The position numbers and the translations under genes were made by a program. Source: Bacillus renqingensis (lineage in GTDB: Bacteria > Bacillota > Bacilli > Bacillales > Cytobacillaceae). Taken from it: a stretch of 64,000 nucleotides of DNA. This document shows positions 26,760 to 36,646 of this stretch, one piece after another; the first letter of the stretch is position 1; every line of letters starts with the position of its first letter. The notes under the pieces were generated by a model. It did not search any database and was not told the DNA's origin. It was given only the letters and a program-made list of their open reading frames with translations. The stretch is from assembly GCF_016464375.1 (NCBI RefSeq), contig NZ_JADDIU010000008.1, forward strand, positions 62,001 to 126,000, written 5' to 3'.

Positions 26760-28621
26760 TTGGAAAAAGAACAGGTGTATACGAAATTAATTGATGATTT
26801 TAAGGAGATTGTAAGAAGCACGAATCATGATTTGATTCAGGAAAATGCAAACGTGGATGGAAAAAGCCCAATGGGGATGATGGGTTTATTCGCTTCCACG
26901 GTTGGAAAGTTTTATTGTAAAGAAAATTTACTTTCAGACGATGTGAAGCAGGCTTATGTAGATGGCTATATTCATATCCATGATATGAATTATTATGCCA
27001 GTGGGACAACAACCTGTTGCCAAATACCATTGGGAAAGCTGTTGAAAAATGGTTTTGATACTGGTCATGGGCATATGAGAGAACCAAACAGTATTATGAG
27101 TGCGATGGCCTTAGCGTCTATTGTCATGCAATCGAATCAAAATCAACAGCATGGTGGTCAGGCTTTTGCCAATTTTGATTTTGATTTAGCTCCTTATGTA
27201 ACGAAAACTTTTCAGAAAAATACGGCGCTACTCGAAAGCGTAAACGCCAATTGCGACATAGAAGCAAAGGCTTGGGAAATGACAGAAAGAGATGTGTATC
27301 AAGCGTGTGAAGCTTTCATACATAATTCAAACTCCATGCATAGCAGGGGAGGAGGTCAAGTCCCTTTCATCTCAGTAAACTAAACTATGGTTTAGATACA
27401 TCAAGAGAGGGAAGAATGGTGGTTAAAAACATGCTGTTAGCCACTCAAAAAGGTCTGGGGAATGGGGAAACACCTATTTTCCCGATACAAATTTTTAAGG
27501 TCAAAGATGGAATTAATGTAAAAGAAGGCGATATGAATTACGATTTGTTCAGATTATCATTAGAAACTACTGCTAAAAGATTGTTTCCTAATTATTTGTT
27601 TGTGGATGCTCCCTTTAATCTACAATATTATAAAGAAGATGATATAGAAACACATATCGCTACAATGGGCTGCCGTACAAGAGTAATTGGAAATGTGAAT
27701 GGAAAAGAAACACCTGTCGGAAGAGGGAATCTTTCCTTTACTTCGATTAATTTGCCTTATCTTGCTGTTGAGTCAGCGACAATCGAAGAGTTTTTTGAGA
27801 AGTTAGATAAATATGTTGACCTTGCAAGCAAACAATTGTACGAACGATATATCTACCAATCTACCAGAACTAGTGAGAATTTTACGTTCCTGATAGGTCA
27901 AGGTGTATGGTGGGATGGTGAGAAACTTAGTAAAAATGCTATGTTGGATGAAATCCTAAAACAGGGAACATTGTCTGTGGGGTATGTTGGTTTAGCTGAA
28001 GCATTGGTTGCACTTACGGGAAAGCATCATGGTGAAAGTGATGAAGCCCAAGAACTAGGTTTGAAAATTGTTGCCTTTATGAGAGACAAAATGGATGCTT
28101 TAACAGAAAAGACAGGGATGAATTATACCCTGTTAGCAACTCCAGCTGAATCCTATGCGGGAAAAGCTCTTCGTATTGTTCGTAAAAAACATGGTATTAT
28201 CAAAGGTGTAACCGATAAGGACTGGTTTACAAATAGTAATCATGTTCCAGTTGAATTTAAAATGAATGCTATCAATAAAATAAAGAGAGAAGCCCCTTAC
28301 CATGCTTTAACGAATGCTGGACATATCACTTATGTGGAGCTTGCTGAGGATGCCGCAAAAAATATTGATGCATTAGAAACGTATTGTTTGGCAATGAAAG
28401 AGAATGGAGTCGGTTATGGAAGCTTTAATGTCCCTGTGGACAGATGTACGGAGTGTGGCTATTCAGGTGTCATTTATAATGAATGCCCGAAGTGTGGAAC
28501 CAATGAGATCCATAAAATTGAGCGAATTCGGAGAATTACTGGTTACTTAGTTGGCAACCTTGATCAATGGAATAGTTCAAAGGCTTCAGAAGAAAAAAAT
28601 CGTGTCAAGCATGGGGAATGA
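26760..28621 (+). pseudogene. nrdD: Anaerobic (class III) ribonucleotide reductase large subunit, frameshifted
   Basis: NrdD reduces ribonucleoside triphosphates with a glycyl radical under anoxia. The N-terminal frame (to 27383) starts MEKEQVYTKLIDDFKEIVRS without an ATP-cone domain. It stops at a TAA created by a 5-bp tandem duplication, AACTA AACTA (27378-27382 and 27383-27387). Removing one copy joins ISVN to YGLDTSREGRMVVKNM in the next frame and gives about 619 residues. The zinc site (CTECGYSG...CPKCGTNE) and the radical region RRITGYLVGNLDQWN are intact. The gene lies behind a cobalamin riboswitch and overlaps nrdG. Confidence 0.88.
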
Positions 28622-29118
28622 TCATGAAAATCATGAAGATTGACACCGACTGTACCGATAATGGTGCAGGCATAAGAACAACGATTTACGTATCAGGCTG
28701 TACTCATTATTGCAAGGGGTGCCATAATCCCTCTTCGTGGAATCCTCTTAATGGGGATGATTATGAGATCGATGAACTTGTTAAAATTATTGAAGAGAAT
28801 TCTCTAGCAGATGTAACGATTAGTGGGGGAGACGCCCTAACGTGTCAATATGAAGAGACATTGAAATTGGTTAAAGCAATTAAGGAACGAACAAATAAAA
28901 ATGTGTGGCTTTATACCGGCTATCGTTTCAAAGAACTGCTAGAAGATAAACTCGACATCTTATCGTATATCGATGTAATAATTGATGGACGATTTGATAG
29001 CTCCAAAAAAGATTTACGTTTACTGTTTCGCGGATCATCTAACCAACGTATTATAGGCGTACCCCAAAGTATAAAGGAGTCTACTATCGTCCTTTGGAGA
29101 AACGGAGAATATATTTAA
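28618..29118 (+). CDS. nrdG: Anaerobic ribonucleotide reductase activating protein
   Basis: A 164-166-residue radical-SAM enzyme. The cluster motif is CTHYCKGC (CX3CX2C) in VSGCTHYCKGCHNPSSWN, followed by the SAM-binding VTISGGDAL. It installs the glycyl radical on NrdD. Its ATG (28618 or 28624) overlaps the nrdD stop, so translation is coupled. If nrdD is truly broken this activator has no partner here. Confidence 0.94.
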   Translation: MIMKIMKIDTDCTDNGAGIRTTIYVSGCTHYCKGCHNPSSWNPLNGDDYEIDELVKIIEENSLADVTISGGDALTCQYEETLKLVKAIKERTNKNVWLYTGYRFKELLEDKLDILSYIDVIIDGRFDSSKKDLRLLFRGSSNQRIIGVPQSIKESTIVLWRNGEYI

Positions 29119-29213
29119 AGATTGCAGGTTTTAAAAGAGTTTAAACCGCTGAGCGAAAGCATTCAAACAATTCAGACGCCTAATACTTTTAAAGAGAAAA
29201 ACAGTAATTTTTT

Positions 29214-29237
29214 TAAAAAGGCACCACTGGGGTGCCA
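29214..29237 (-). terminator. Terminator for the 29294-29866 gene
   Basis: On the minus strand GGCACC/GGTGCC hairpin followed by five T. Confidence 0.7.
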
Positions 29238-29293
29238 AATGTGGGATAGAACATTAATCCAAAAGGAATTATTGTTCTAGATTTTTATAATAA

Positions 29294-29866
29294 TTAATTT
29301 GGATTGCCAACTTGGGCTTTCTGAAACAACTTGGTTAGGAAATAAGCTATCAGGGCCACAATGTAATCTATGGGGATTATATAGTAAATATGAAAATTAT
29401 TTCCGAATTTTAATAGTCCTAATAAGTACAAAATTCCTGCAACGATATAAGCCTCAGAAATTGCTAATACAATAGCTACAATATAGAAGTTTTTGTGTTT
29501 TTTAATTGAATATTGATAAAACATCATGAACCAAACTGGAACTAAAGATGCCGTTACAGGTATGGTTATAGGGGCTTGTTTAAGAAGTTGATAAGGGTGA
29601 AACCACAGGAATCCTTTTTCCATAAATCCATTTATATAACTAAAGAGTACATGAACACATAAACCATAAAAGCCGATAGTTAATGCATGTCTTCTATTTA
29701 ATAAAAAGTATAGGGCAATCAGCGGTAAAATTAATAATAAGAGCATCGCCCACCACTGCCATGTACCTAGATTAGAATAATGTACCCAAAAGGTTTCGAA
29801 TAAATGGTTGATTTTTTCCTGATTAGTTTGAATTTGTTTCAAAATTTCTTCCTTAGTATGAATCAA
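29294..29866 (-). CDS. Multi-pass membrane protein (CBO0543-like)
   Basis: A 190-residue protein with about five membrane helices after a charged N-terminus (MIHTKEEILKQIQTNQEKIN). The WW-containing first helix region (GTWQWWAMLLLLILPLIALY) and overall length resemble the CBO0543 family of Bacillus/Clostridium membrane proteins of unknown function. Single gene with its own terminator. Assignment is tentative. Confidence 0.6.
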   Translation of the reverse strand: MIHTKEEILKQIQTNQEKINHLFETFWVHYSNLGTWQWWAMLLLLILPLIALYFLLNRRHALTIGFYGLCVHVLFSYINGFMEKGFLWFHPYQLLKQAPITIPVTASLVPVWFMMFYQYSIKKHKNFYIVAIVLAISEAYIVAGILYLLGLLKFGNNFHIYYIIPIDYIVALIAYFLTKLFQKAQVGNPN

Positions 29867-30195
29867 AGGGATTTCACCTCATTCTAATTATTCTTATCAA
29901 TCAAAAAACCTTGGATAGTTAATCTATATATTGCACTAATTTTTTTTAGTTATTCAAATTTTGATTTCCTTAATGTTTCGTTTGAGAGATATGCACTTAT
30001 TGGTTGTTCGGCTCCTTTCCGGTTAATTTTTGGGTTAAAAACCCCTGTTCATATGGCCTTAGAATAAATTTTTTAAAAAAATATCCTATTCTTTGGTAAA
30101 AGTAGATCAAGCCAAAGAAAGGATATGTCATCAAGCTAAATAAAAGCAAAAAGGCTAACGAGAGTTAGTCTTTTTGCTTTTTGAACGTCCAGTGA
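29867..30195. other. Intergenic, A/T-rich, with terminator
   Basis: No gene is visible. A hairpin AAAAGGCTAAC-GAGA-GTTAGTCTTTTT at about 30143-30182 has A- and T-runs on both sides and ends the glutamate decarboxylase transcript coming from the right. Confidence 0.7.
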
Positions 30196-31824
30196 TCAAT
30201 GGTGAAAACTAATGTCGTATTTCGGGTCATGTGGAAGTGACCTATTGAAGGAATCCAAAAATGAGACGGCTTGTATTAGATTCATCAAGAACAACTGAGC
30301 CATGTTCATGGAAAATCCATTTCGAACCACAACGCGCATTATCGTTACATTTTCCATATCTGGGGGCAAAGGATATGCCGGTACTTGCCAGCCAAATGTG
30401 CGCAATTGCTGGGACAGATCATAAAGATTCCAGTTTGATGGATATCCTTCTTTCAGCCGCCACGAAAATACTGGAAGATCCGAGCCGTCTGTAAATAGCT
30501 CAAAAGGACCTATTGTCTGAATCGCCTTACTAAGGAAATGTGCCACTGCTTGAGAAGCCTTTTGTACCTTATAGTAGCCTTCCTTTCCTAAGCGGAGAAA
30601 GTTGTAGTATTGCAGGAGTACTTGTGCGCTGGGGCGGGAGAAACTGAGGGCAAACGTTGGCATGTTCCCTCCCAAATAGGATACCCGATAGATGAGATCC
30701 CGAGGGAGATCTTCAGCCTCACGCCAAATGATCCATCCGAGACCGGGATAGACCAATCCATATTTATGTCCGGAAGCATTGATAGATTTCACTCTGGGCA
30801 ACTGAAAATCCCATACTAGGTCCGATTGTAAGAATGGTGCGATAAATCCTCCTGAAGCAGCGTCTACATGTATTGGAATATTAAGACCCGTTCTGGACTG
30901 AAACTCGTCCAAGACTTTGGCAATGGCAGCAACTGGTTCGTAAAGACCTGTATAAGTCACCCCCAAAGTTGGTACCACACCGATTGTGTTTTCATCTACG
31001 GCAGCGAGTACACCTTCGGGATCCATAAAGATGCGATCTGGGGTAATGTTCACATAACGTGGTTCAACTTCCCAATAGTTCGCAAATTTTTTCCAAACGA
31101 CCTGTACAGCGGAACTAAAGACGATATTTGGCCGGTCAATTGGCTTTCCCTGTCTCTTGCGCGTATTTTGCCAGCGCCGCTTTAATGCAAGCCCCCCAAG
31201 CATACATGCCTCTGATGATCCTGTTGTCGAAACACCCATCGTATTATGTGGACAAGGTGAATGCCAGAGGTCAGCTAAAATTCGTATACATCGTTCCTCT
31301 ATCGCCGCGGTATGCGGGTATTCGTCCTTATTAATTAAATTCTTGTTTACGGATTCGGCATATAAGCGATTTGCCGCAGGCTCCATCCAGGTAGTAACGA
31401 ATGTAGCAAGGTTGAGATAGGCATTGCCATCTAAAGCCATTTCATCGTGGACTTTTTTGTACGCGGTTTCGGGCAACATGCCTTTATTAGGGATACGATA
31501 TCGTGGAATGGAACCTTCTCCTTTGCGAGCGAATGGAGGATTTGCAGAAAAATCATGAGGCAGCATCGTTTGTCTGCGGCACCGTGGACGCCATTTTGAG
31601 TTGCCTCTCCTTGCTGGTTCGTGTGGATGGTAATAAGGATCATATATGGGTCTCCATAAGGTTCCTGGCCTCAGTGCCTTTCCGGGAGTTAACGGTGAAA
31701 GGTTTGGCGGCCGATCTTCCATATATAAATACGGCGGGTGGGAGTATGTTTTGCTCTTTATAGGCCGGTAAGAATCAAAAGGGCCCAAATAGGGTCGATA
31801 TATTTTATCATGTCGATTCATCAA
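30196..31824 (-). CDS. Glutamate decarboxylase-like PLP enzyme with N-terminal extension
   Basis: A 542-residue group II PLP decarboxylase converting glutamate to GABA, probably for acid resistance. The GAD core starts near residue 95 (FARKGEGSIPRYRIPNKGML); STTGSSEACMLGG, HVDAASGGF and the PLP-lysine motif NASGHKYGLVYPG are intact. The C-terminus ends SFHH, recalling the autoinhibitory C-terminal His of E. coli GadB. The first 80-90 residues are an extra Pro/Tyr/Arg-rich segment (YRPYLGPFDSYRPIKSKTYS onward) not found in standard GAD of about 466 residues. Single gene. Confidence 0.88.
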   Translation of the reverse strand: MMNRHDKIYRPYLGPFDSYRPIKSKTYSHPPYLYMEDRPPNLSPLTPGKALRPGTLWRPIYDPYYHPHEPARRGNSKWRPRCRRQTMLPHDFSANPPFARKGEGSIPRYRIPNKGMLPETAYKKVHDEMALDGNAYLNLATFVTTWMEPAANRLYAESVNKNLINKDEYPHTAAIEERCIRILADLWHSPCPHNTMGVSTTGSSEACMLGGLALKRRWQNTRKRQGKPIDRPNIVFSSAVQVVWKKFANYWEVEPRYVNITPDRIFMDPEGVLAAVDENTIGVVPTLGVTYTGLYEPVAAIAKVLDEFQSRTGLNIPIHVDAASGGFIAPFLQSDLVWDFQLPRVKSINASGHKYGLVYPGLGWIIWREAEDLPRDLIYRVSYLGGNMPTFALSFSRPSAQVLLQYYNFLRLGKEGYYKVQKASQAVAHFLSKAIQTIGPFELFTDGSDLPVFSWRLKEGYPSNWNLYDLSQQLRTFGWQVPAYPLPPDMENVTIMRVVVRNGFSMNMAQLFLMNLIQAVSFLDSFNRSLPHDPKYDISFHH

Positions 31825-32084
31825 GGTCCTCCTTAGTCAACAATTAGTTAATTAGTATGAGAAACATCGATCATTTAGAAGTGTAAATCCTTTTTAAAAG
31901 AAAGGAAGACATTTGAAAAATCCTTTTTCAAGGATGGATCAAACCCTTACTCCCTTCAGTTAAATTTCCCTTCTTGTTTACAGCTTGATTATTTAAATCT
32001 CTAAATCCTTTATAATATGATAGTATCTTGCAACCTTTTTCCTGCTTCATTCGACTTTATGATGAAAAGGAGGGGGATATCATA
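31825..32084 (+). promoter_or_regulatory. ECF-type promoter before sigma gene 1
   Basis: TGCAAC (32029-32034) and CGAC (32052-32055) with 17 bp between resemble an ECF promoter (TGAAAC...CGTC), about 30 bp before the sigma start; autoregulation is inferred. The rest of the divergent gap shows no gene. Confidence 0.4.
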
Positions 32085-32618
32085 ATGGATATAGCCCAAT
32101 TAGTACAAAAGGCGAAGAGGGGCAATGATGAAGCATTTGAACAATTGATTAGTTCTGTCCGCCATAAATTGTATCGGACGGCCTATTCATATGTCAGAAA
32201 TGAGCAAGATGCCCTTGATATTTATCAAGAAACAATTTATAAGGCCTACACTTCTCTTAAAAAGTTAAAAAAACCAGAGAGTTTTCAAAGTTGGATTATA
32301 AAGATTCTTGTTTTCAAATCTATTGATTTTATTCGAAAGGAATCCAGACATTTTTCTACGGGTGATGAGGAATTATTTGTTGAATTAATTTCTAAAGAAA
32401 GCACCGATTACATAGATCAATCAATGGATTTATCTGAAGCCTTTAAATTCTTGGATCCTAAGTACAAAACTATTATTTTGCTAAGGTATTATCATGACCT
32501 ATCTATTAAGGAAATTGCTAATATGATGAATTATCCGGAAGGAACGGTAAAGTCGTACTTAAGTAGAGCACAAAAACAACTTAGACCCATTTTAAAGGAG
32601 GGCTATTTTTATGAATAA
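32085..32618 (+). CDS. ECF RNA polymerase sigma factor 1
   Basis: A 177-residue group IV sigma factor. Region 2 is seen in RTAYSYVRNEQDALDIYQET and the following FQSWIIKIL; region 4 is KTIILLRYYHDLSIKEIANM followed by YPEGTVKSYLSRA. The ATG at 32085 follows AAAAGGAGGGGGA. Its stop overlaps the start of a DUF4179 anti-sigma gene, the usual Bacillus arrangement of a sigma factor and its membrane inhibitor. A paralogous pair lies at 48999-50943. Confidence 0.92.
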   Translation: MDIAQLVQKAKRGNDEAFEQLISSVRHKLYRTAYSYVRNEQDALDIYQETIYKAYTSLKKLKKPESFQSWIIKILVFKSIDFIRKESRHFSTGDEELFVELISKESTDYIDQSMDLSEAFKFLDPKYKTIILLRYYHDLSIKEIANMMNYPEGTVKSYLSRAQKQLRPILKEGYFYE

Positions 32619-33966
32619 AGAAAAATTCATTCATTCTATTGATAACATTGACATCCCTGTTGAAAAGTTAGTTGCAAGAGAAAGGATGGCTATGTTTGAA
32701 GCAAAGAAAAAAATTAGAAAAGGAACAAAGAGTTCAATATTGATTGCATGTGGAATATGTTTAACCCTGATAGGTTCTGGCTTTGTTGTTCCGCAAATGA
32801 ATCACGTATTGGCGAAAATGCCGATCATTGGCGAACTTTTTTCATATTTTAAAGATTCAGTAGGGGAAAATCTTGCAGCAAGTCAATTGGTGCAGGAAAT
32901 AAATCAACGAGCAGTCAGTAACGGTGTCGGAGTAACGGTTAATGGTGTGTATTATGATGGAGGGAGAATTAGTGTAACCTTTAAGGTTGATCATTTTCGT
33001 CCAAAATCAAAAGAATTTTGGTATGATGTAAAAATTGCGGATGGGAGTGATAAATGGGAGAGAGGTGCTCAGTACGACGGTCGGGTAACATCAGAAGGTT
33101 TTGTTGGTCAAATTCTCATCGATTATCCGAACAAAAATCTCCCGCAGCATTTAACATTGCCCCTCACTTTTACATCAATGAATGATATAAAAGGAAAATG
33201 GAGATTCGATATCCCAATTCAGCAATTGGATAATAAAAAGGTAAGTATCAGGCAGTTAGTACAAAGTAATGATAAAGCACAAAAGGTAAATTTTGAAACA
33301 ATGACAATTGGAAAAGGATCAGCAGTCATTGATTACACAGCTATCCATTCACTCATTGGTAAATCTGACTTGGCTCGGATTGAAAAAGTAACGGATGATA
33401 AAGGGAAAGAGATTGATGTGTTATCTTCAGGCATCGAATTCGGTAGAAAAAAGGTGGACAATTGGATGGAATCAGAAGAGCGTTCCATTATCGCAAAAAT
33501 ACCGGATAACACAAAGTTTTTAATGATTTTTCCTTATGTCAGGGAGTATGAACATGATGCTACTCATTCATTAAGTGAGCCTGCATTCAAAATGCATAGT
33601 ACTCGTAACGATGTAACGCTAACTGTTGAACAAATGGAACAAAGTAAGAATGAATTAACCATTCAATATACACTTGATCATGTAGATACAAATTTAAGTC
33701 TTGGGGAGATTAAGAACTTTGGGGAAAATCTGAATCTTATTGATTCATCGCAAATTGGCAAGGATCGACCATCAATTGGTCACATCGTTAAAGGCAGTAC
33801 TGTCAAAGTTTTGGATAAAGATAAATTACAATTTCAAGCAACGTTCAAATTAGGTGGTGAATATGGTATAGATGATTTCAGCTTGGAAAACTATTCACTA
33901 GAAGCCCCATTTTCAATTTTGCTGCCGGAAAAAACATTACCACCGATAAAGGTAAATTTAAAATAG
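32611..33966 (+). CDS. DUF4179 anti-sigma factor 1
   Basis: A 451-residue membrane protein: about 45 cytosolic residues, one membrane helix (SSILIACGICLTLIGSGFVV), then a large outer domain with the DUF4179 core (MNHVLAKMPIIGELFSYFKD) and a C-terminal DUF5643-like beta domain. It overlaps the sigma gene by 8 bp and is expected to hold that sigma factor at the membrane until an envelope signal releases it. It shares its layout and motifs with the protein at 49528-50943. Confidence 0.85.
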   Translation: MNKEKFIHSIDNIDIPVEKLVARERMAMFEAKKKIRKGTKSSILIACGICLTLIGSGFVVPQMNHVLAKMPIIGELFSYFKDSVGENLAASQLVQEINQRAVSNGVGVTVNGVYYDGGRISVTFKVDHFRPKSKEFWYDVKIADGSDKWERGAQYDGRVTSEGFVGQILIDYPNKNLPQHLTLPLTFTSMNDIKGKWRFDIPIQQLDNKKVSIRQLVQSNDKAQKVNFETMTIGKGSAVIDYTAIHSLIGKSDLARIEKVTDDKGKEIDVLSSGIEFGRKKVDNWMESEERSIIAKIPDNTKFLMIFPYVREYEHDATHSLSEPAFKMHSTRNDVTLTVEQMEQSKNELTIQYTLDHVDTNLSLGEIKNFGENLNLIDSSQIGKDRPSIGHIVKGSTVKVLDKDKLQFQATFKLGGEYGIDDFSLENYSLEAPFSILLPEKTLPPIKVNLK

Positions 33967-34230
33967 GAATCACTACACTCCATAAGTTGCCACATATCCT
34001 TTGGAGACTTGGTGATCTTCCTCTCTAAAGATTGTTATATTAGGAATCAATATTTAGCATTATTTTTTAGATGGAGGAGAGAAAGAACCATAGATATTCA
34101 GTATCTGCATAGGGATTAGGGGAGCGGTTCCCCTGCCGCTGCTTTTCTAAGTTAGAGGTGAAGCATATGAATCGTTCTCACGAGTCCCAGTACGCCTTTC
34201 AACCTTTTGTAAATTTACAAGTTAAAAATT

Positions 34231-34259
34231 TTGAAAATGTAATCGTTTTCATTTATAAT
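34231..34259 (+). promoter_or_regulatory. Promoter with cre site in the spacer
   Basis: TTGAAA (34231-34236) and TATAAT (34254-34259) are separated by 17 bp that contain ATGTAATCGTTTTCAT (34237-34252), a near-consensus CcpA cre element. The next supported gene is the DUF485/symporter operon 570 bp downstream, beyond the tandem repeats. Confidence 0.6.
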
Positions 34260-34434
34260 AAGATTAGGTGGATGGCGTGTGTGGCCATCATCGTATTGTG
34301 CGTAGGGTGGGGCCAATACGATTAGTTATTATAATATGTTTAGTGCGAACATGGGGATCGTTCTCATGTTTATTTTTTATTTGTTGTAAAAAACGTCTTT
34401 CCTGTTTCTTTCTCGACCTCGCGGGAACTTTGGG

Positions 34435-34695
34435 CCGTCCAAAGAGCACGCTTTCCTATTTTCCTTGGGCAGACGCGTCCTTTGAGCCGTCCAAAGAGCA
34501 CGCTTTCCTATTTTCCTTGGGCAGACGCGTCCTTTGAGCCGTCCAAAGAGCGCGCTTTCCTATTTTCCTTGGGGAGACGCGTCCTTTGGGCCGTCCAAAG
34601 AGCGCGCTTTCCTATTTTCCTTGGGGAGACGCGTCCTTTGAGCCATTCAAAGAGCGCGCTTTCCTATTTTCCTTGGGCAGATGCGCACTTTGCCA
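34435..34695. repeat. 52-bp tandem repeat (5 copies)
   Basis: Copies begin at 34435, 34487, 34539, 34591 and 34643 (last one partial). The unit starts CCGTCCAAAGAGCACGCTTT and contains the inverted repeat CTTTG-AGCCGTC-CAAAG flanked by GCG/CGC. Period is exactly 52 bp, not a multiple of three. It lies between the cre promoter and the DUF485 gene and is probably untranslated. Confidence 0.9.
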
Positions 34696-34826
34696 CTCCC
34701 AAGTTCGTGTATTACGGGCACCTTAATAAATTTCCCTCCCTTTTCCCTTTACATCCCTTAATAGCTCCGTTATATTCTAAATAGATTGAATTTACTGAAA
34801 TAAACAGATCCGTTGGGGGGATTGCC

Positions 34827-35102
34827 TTGGAAGAGGAGCTCCGGGAGCTTGTGAAAAGAAAGAAACGATTCCTTATCCATATTCTTATTTTCCTGGTTTT
34901 CTTTTATTTTGGGTTGCCTTTTTCCTTAACGTTCTTTCTCGAATGGATGAATAGGCCGATCTTTTTCAATGGCTTAACATGGGGATGGTTGTATGCTTTT
35001 GTTCAAATCCCAATGACCTGGGTGTTGGGAAGTGTTTATGCGCACAAGGCCAACTATTTGGATAGGCTTCGAGAAAGACTAAAGCGGGAGGGGAGATTGT
35101 GA
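34827..35102 (+). CDS. DUF485 membrane protein (YwcB/YjcH-like), copy 1
   Basis: A 91-residue protein with two membrane helices and the DUF485 pattern (KKRFLIHILIFLVFFYFGLP then TWGWLYAFVQIPMTWVLGSV). Such proteins are encoded just before acetate-type sodium/solute symporters. The start is TTG after GGGGGGATTGCC. Its stop overlaps the GTG of the symporter gene. A second copy with the same arrangement starts at 39277. Confidence 0.85.
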   Translation: MEEELRELVKRKKRFLIHILIFLVFFYFGLPFSLTFFLEWMNRPIFFNGLTWGWLYAFVQIPMTWVLGSVYAHKANYLDRLRERLKREGRL

Positions 35103-36646
35103 ATCTTACCTATTTTTCGTTTTTCATTTGCATCATTGTTTGTACGCTCATTATTACGTACTGGGCCGCGAAACGGAGCAAAACGACGAATCGTTTTTAT
35201 ACGGCTGCGGGGAGTTTAACAGGTTTTCAAAACGGACTGGCTATCTCCGGTGATTTTATCAGTGCTGCGTCATTTTTAGGAATAGTAGGCACCATTGCCA
35301 TTCATGGATATGATGGATTCTTGTATTCTGTCGGATTTTTGGTTTCTTATTTGATCGTCATGTTCTTAATCGCTGAGCCGGTTCACCATCTTGGTAAATA
35401 TTCGTTGGCCGATGTTGTCGTTTTCCGTTTTAACAGCAATAGCATACGTTCTGTCATGGCGTTTGGCACGCTTACGATATCGTTTCTTTACATGATTCCA
35501 CAATTAGTTGCTTCCGGACTGCTGCTGCGGTTGCTGCTCGATATTGATTATTCCATTTCTGTTGTCATTATTGGAGGCTTAATGACGGTTTACGTTGTGT
35601 TTGGCGGGATGATTGCCACCTCTTGGGTGCAGATTGTAAAAACTGTCGTCCTCTTGTCGGGAACATTCCTGCTTTCACTCATTGTTTTATCCCGTTTTCA
35701 TTGGAACCCTTCGGCCATCATTACCGAAATCATCCAGCAAACGCCGCTCCGCAAGCAATTTTTTATACCTGGAAAGCTTCTAGACAAACCGATAGAATTA
35801 GTATCCCTGCAATTGGCATTATTGTTGGGAACAGCAGGCTTGCCGCATATTCTTATTCGTTTTTTTACCGTCAGAGATACAAAGGAAGTGCGCCGTTCTA
35901 TCCTTAGTGCAACATCGATTATCGGGACGTTTTATTTGATTACACTTATTCTCGGTTTCGGAGCCATTGCTTTAATCGGGTATGAAAGATTGGTGGACGC
36001 GGATCCCACCGGAAATCTCGCTGCTCCATTATTGGCGAAGGAACTTGGCGGGGACTTTCTACTGGCATTTATTTCAGCTATTGCTTTTACAACGATTGTG
36101 GCTGTTGTGGCGGGCTTGGTCATATCGGCCACCACCGCTTTTTCGTATGATATCTATCATCATATATTGAAAAGAGGCAAGGCATCAGAGGAAGAGCAGC
36201 TGCGTGCAGCAAGATTGACTGCACTGGGAATTGGCTTGATTTCTACTGTTTTTGCCCTGCGTTTGGAAAATATGAATGTGACTTTCCTCGTGTCGTTAAC
36301 ATTTACTGTTGCAGCTTCCAGTAACTTTCCTGTCCTTTTATTAACAATTTATTGGAAGCGTTTTAATCGAATAGGGGCCATCACAGGTATGGTCACAGGG
36401 TTGATTGCGTCCCTTTCCTGTTTAATTTTAGGGCCGCATATCATGAATCTAAATGGAGGGTGGATTACAAGGGAACCGATACTACCCTTATATAATCCTG
36501 GTATTATCGCAATACCCATTGGTTTTCTAAGTGCGATGATTGCGAGTCTGCTTTTTCGAAATTCATCACAACCGGAGGATGAAGAGATGGCGCAGTTTTT
36601 TGTTCAAGCACATACTGGAATAGATATAAGGAGAAAAAGCATGTGA
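35099..36646 (+). CDS. Sodium/solute symporter (ActP-like), copy 1
   Basis: A 515-residue SSS-family transporter with about 13 membrane helices. Landmarks are TNRFYTAAGSLTGFQNGLAI, SGDFISAASFLGI, the helix-break YVVFGGMIATSWVQIVKT and GTAGLPHILIRFFTV, all shared with acetate/monocarboxylate carriers such as ActP and YwcA. The substrate is probably a short monocarboxylate. It is followed by a LytS-type kinase overlapping its stop, so carrier and sensor are co-translated. Confidence 0.9.
   Translation: MNLTYFSFFICIIVCTLIITYWAAKRSKTTNRFYTAAGSLTGFQNGLAISGDFISAASFLGIVGTIAIHGYDGFLYSVGFLVSYLIVMFLIAEPVHHLGKYSLADVVVFRFNSNSIRSVMAFGTLTISFLYMIPQLVASGLLLRLLLDIDYSISVVIIGGLMTVYVVFGGMIATSWVQIVKTVVLLSGTFLLSLIVLSRFHWNPSAIITEIIQQTPLRKQFFIPGKLLDKPIELVSLQLALLLGTAGLPHILIRFFTVRDTKEVRRSILSATSIIGTFYLITLILGFGAIALIGYERLVDADPTGNLAAPLLAKELGGDFLLAFISAIAFTTIVAVVAGLVISATTAFSYDIYHHILKRGKASEEEQLRAARLTALGIGLISTVFALRLENMNVTFLVSLTFTVAASSNFPVLLLTIYWKRFNRIGAITGMVTGLIASLSCLILGPHIMNLNGGWITREPILPLYNPGIIAIPIGFLSAMIASLLFRNSSQPEDEEMAQFFVQAHTGIDIRRKSM

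Noticed and set aside
34167-34325. 52-codon ORF (MNRSHESQYAFQPF...) with a GAGGTGAAG ribosome-like site
   Set aside because: A near-perfect promoter with a cre site lies inside it, so it would have to be transcribed from further upstream; the peptide has no recognisable features. Possible but not supported.
34268-34784. ORFs over the second 52-bp tandem repeat
   Set aside because: The period is not a multiple of three, the peptide changes frame between copies, and the sequence is a hairpin repeat.
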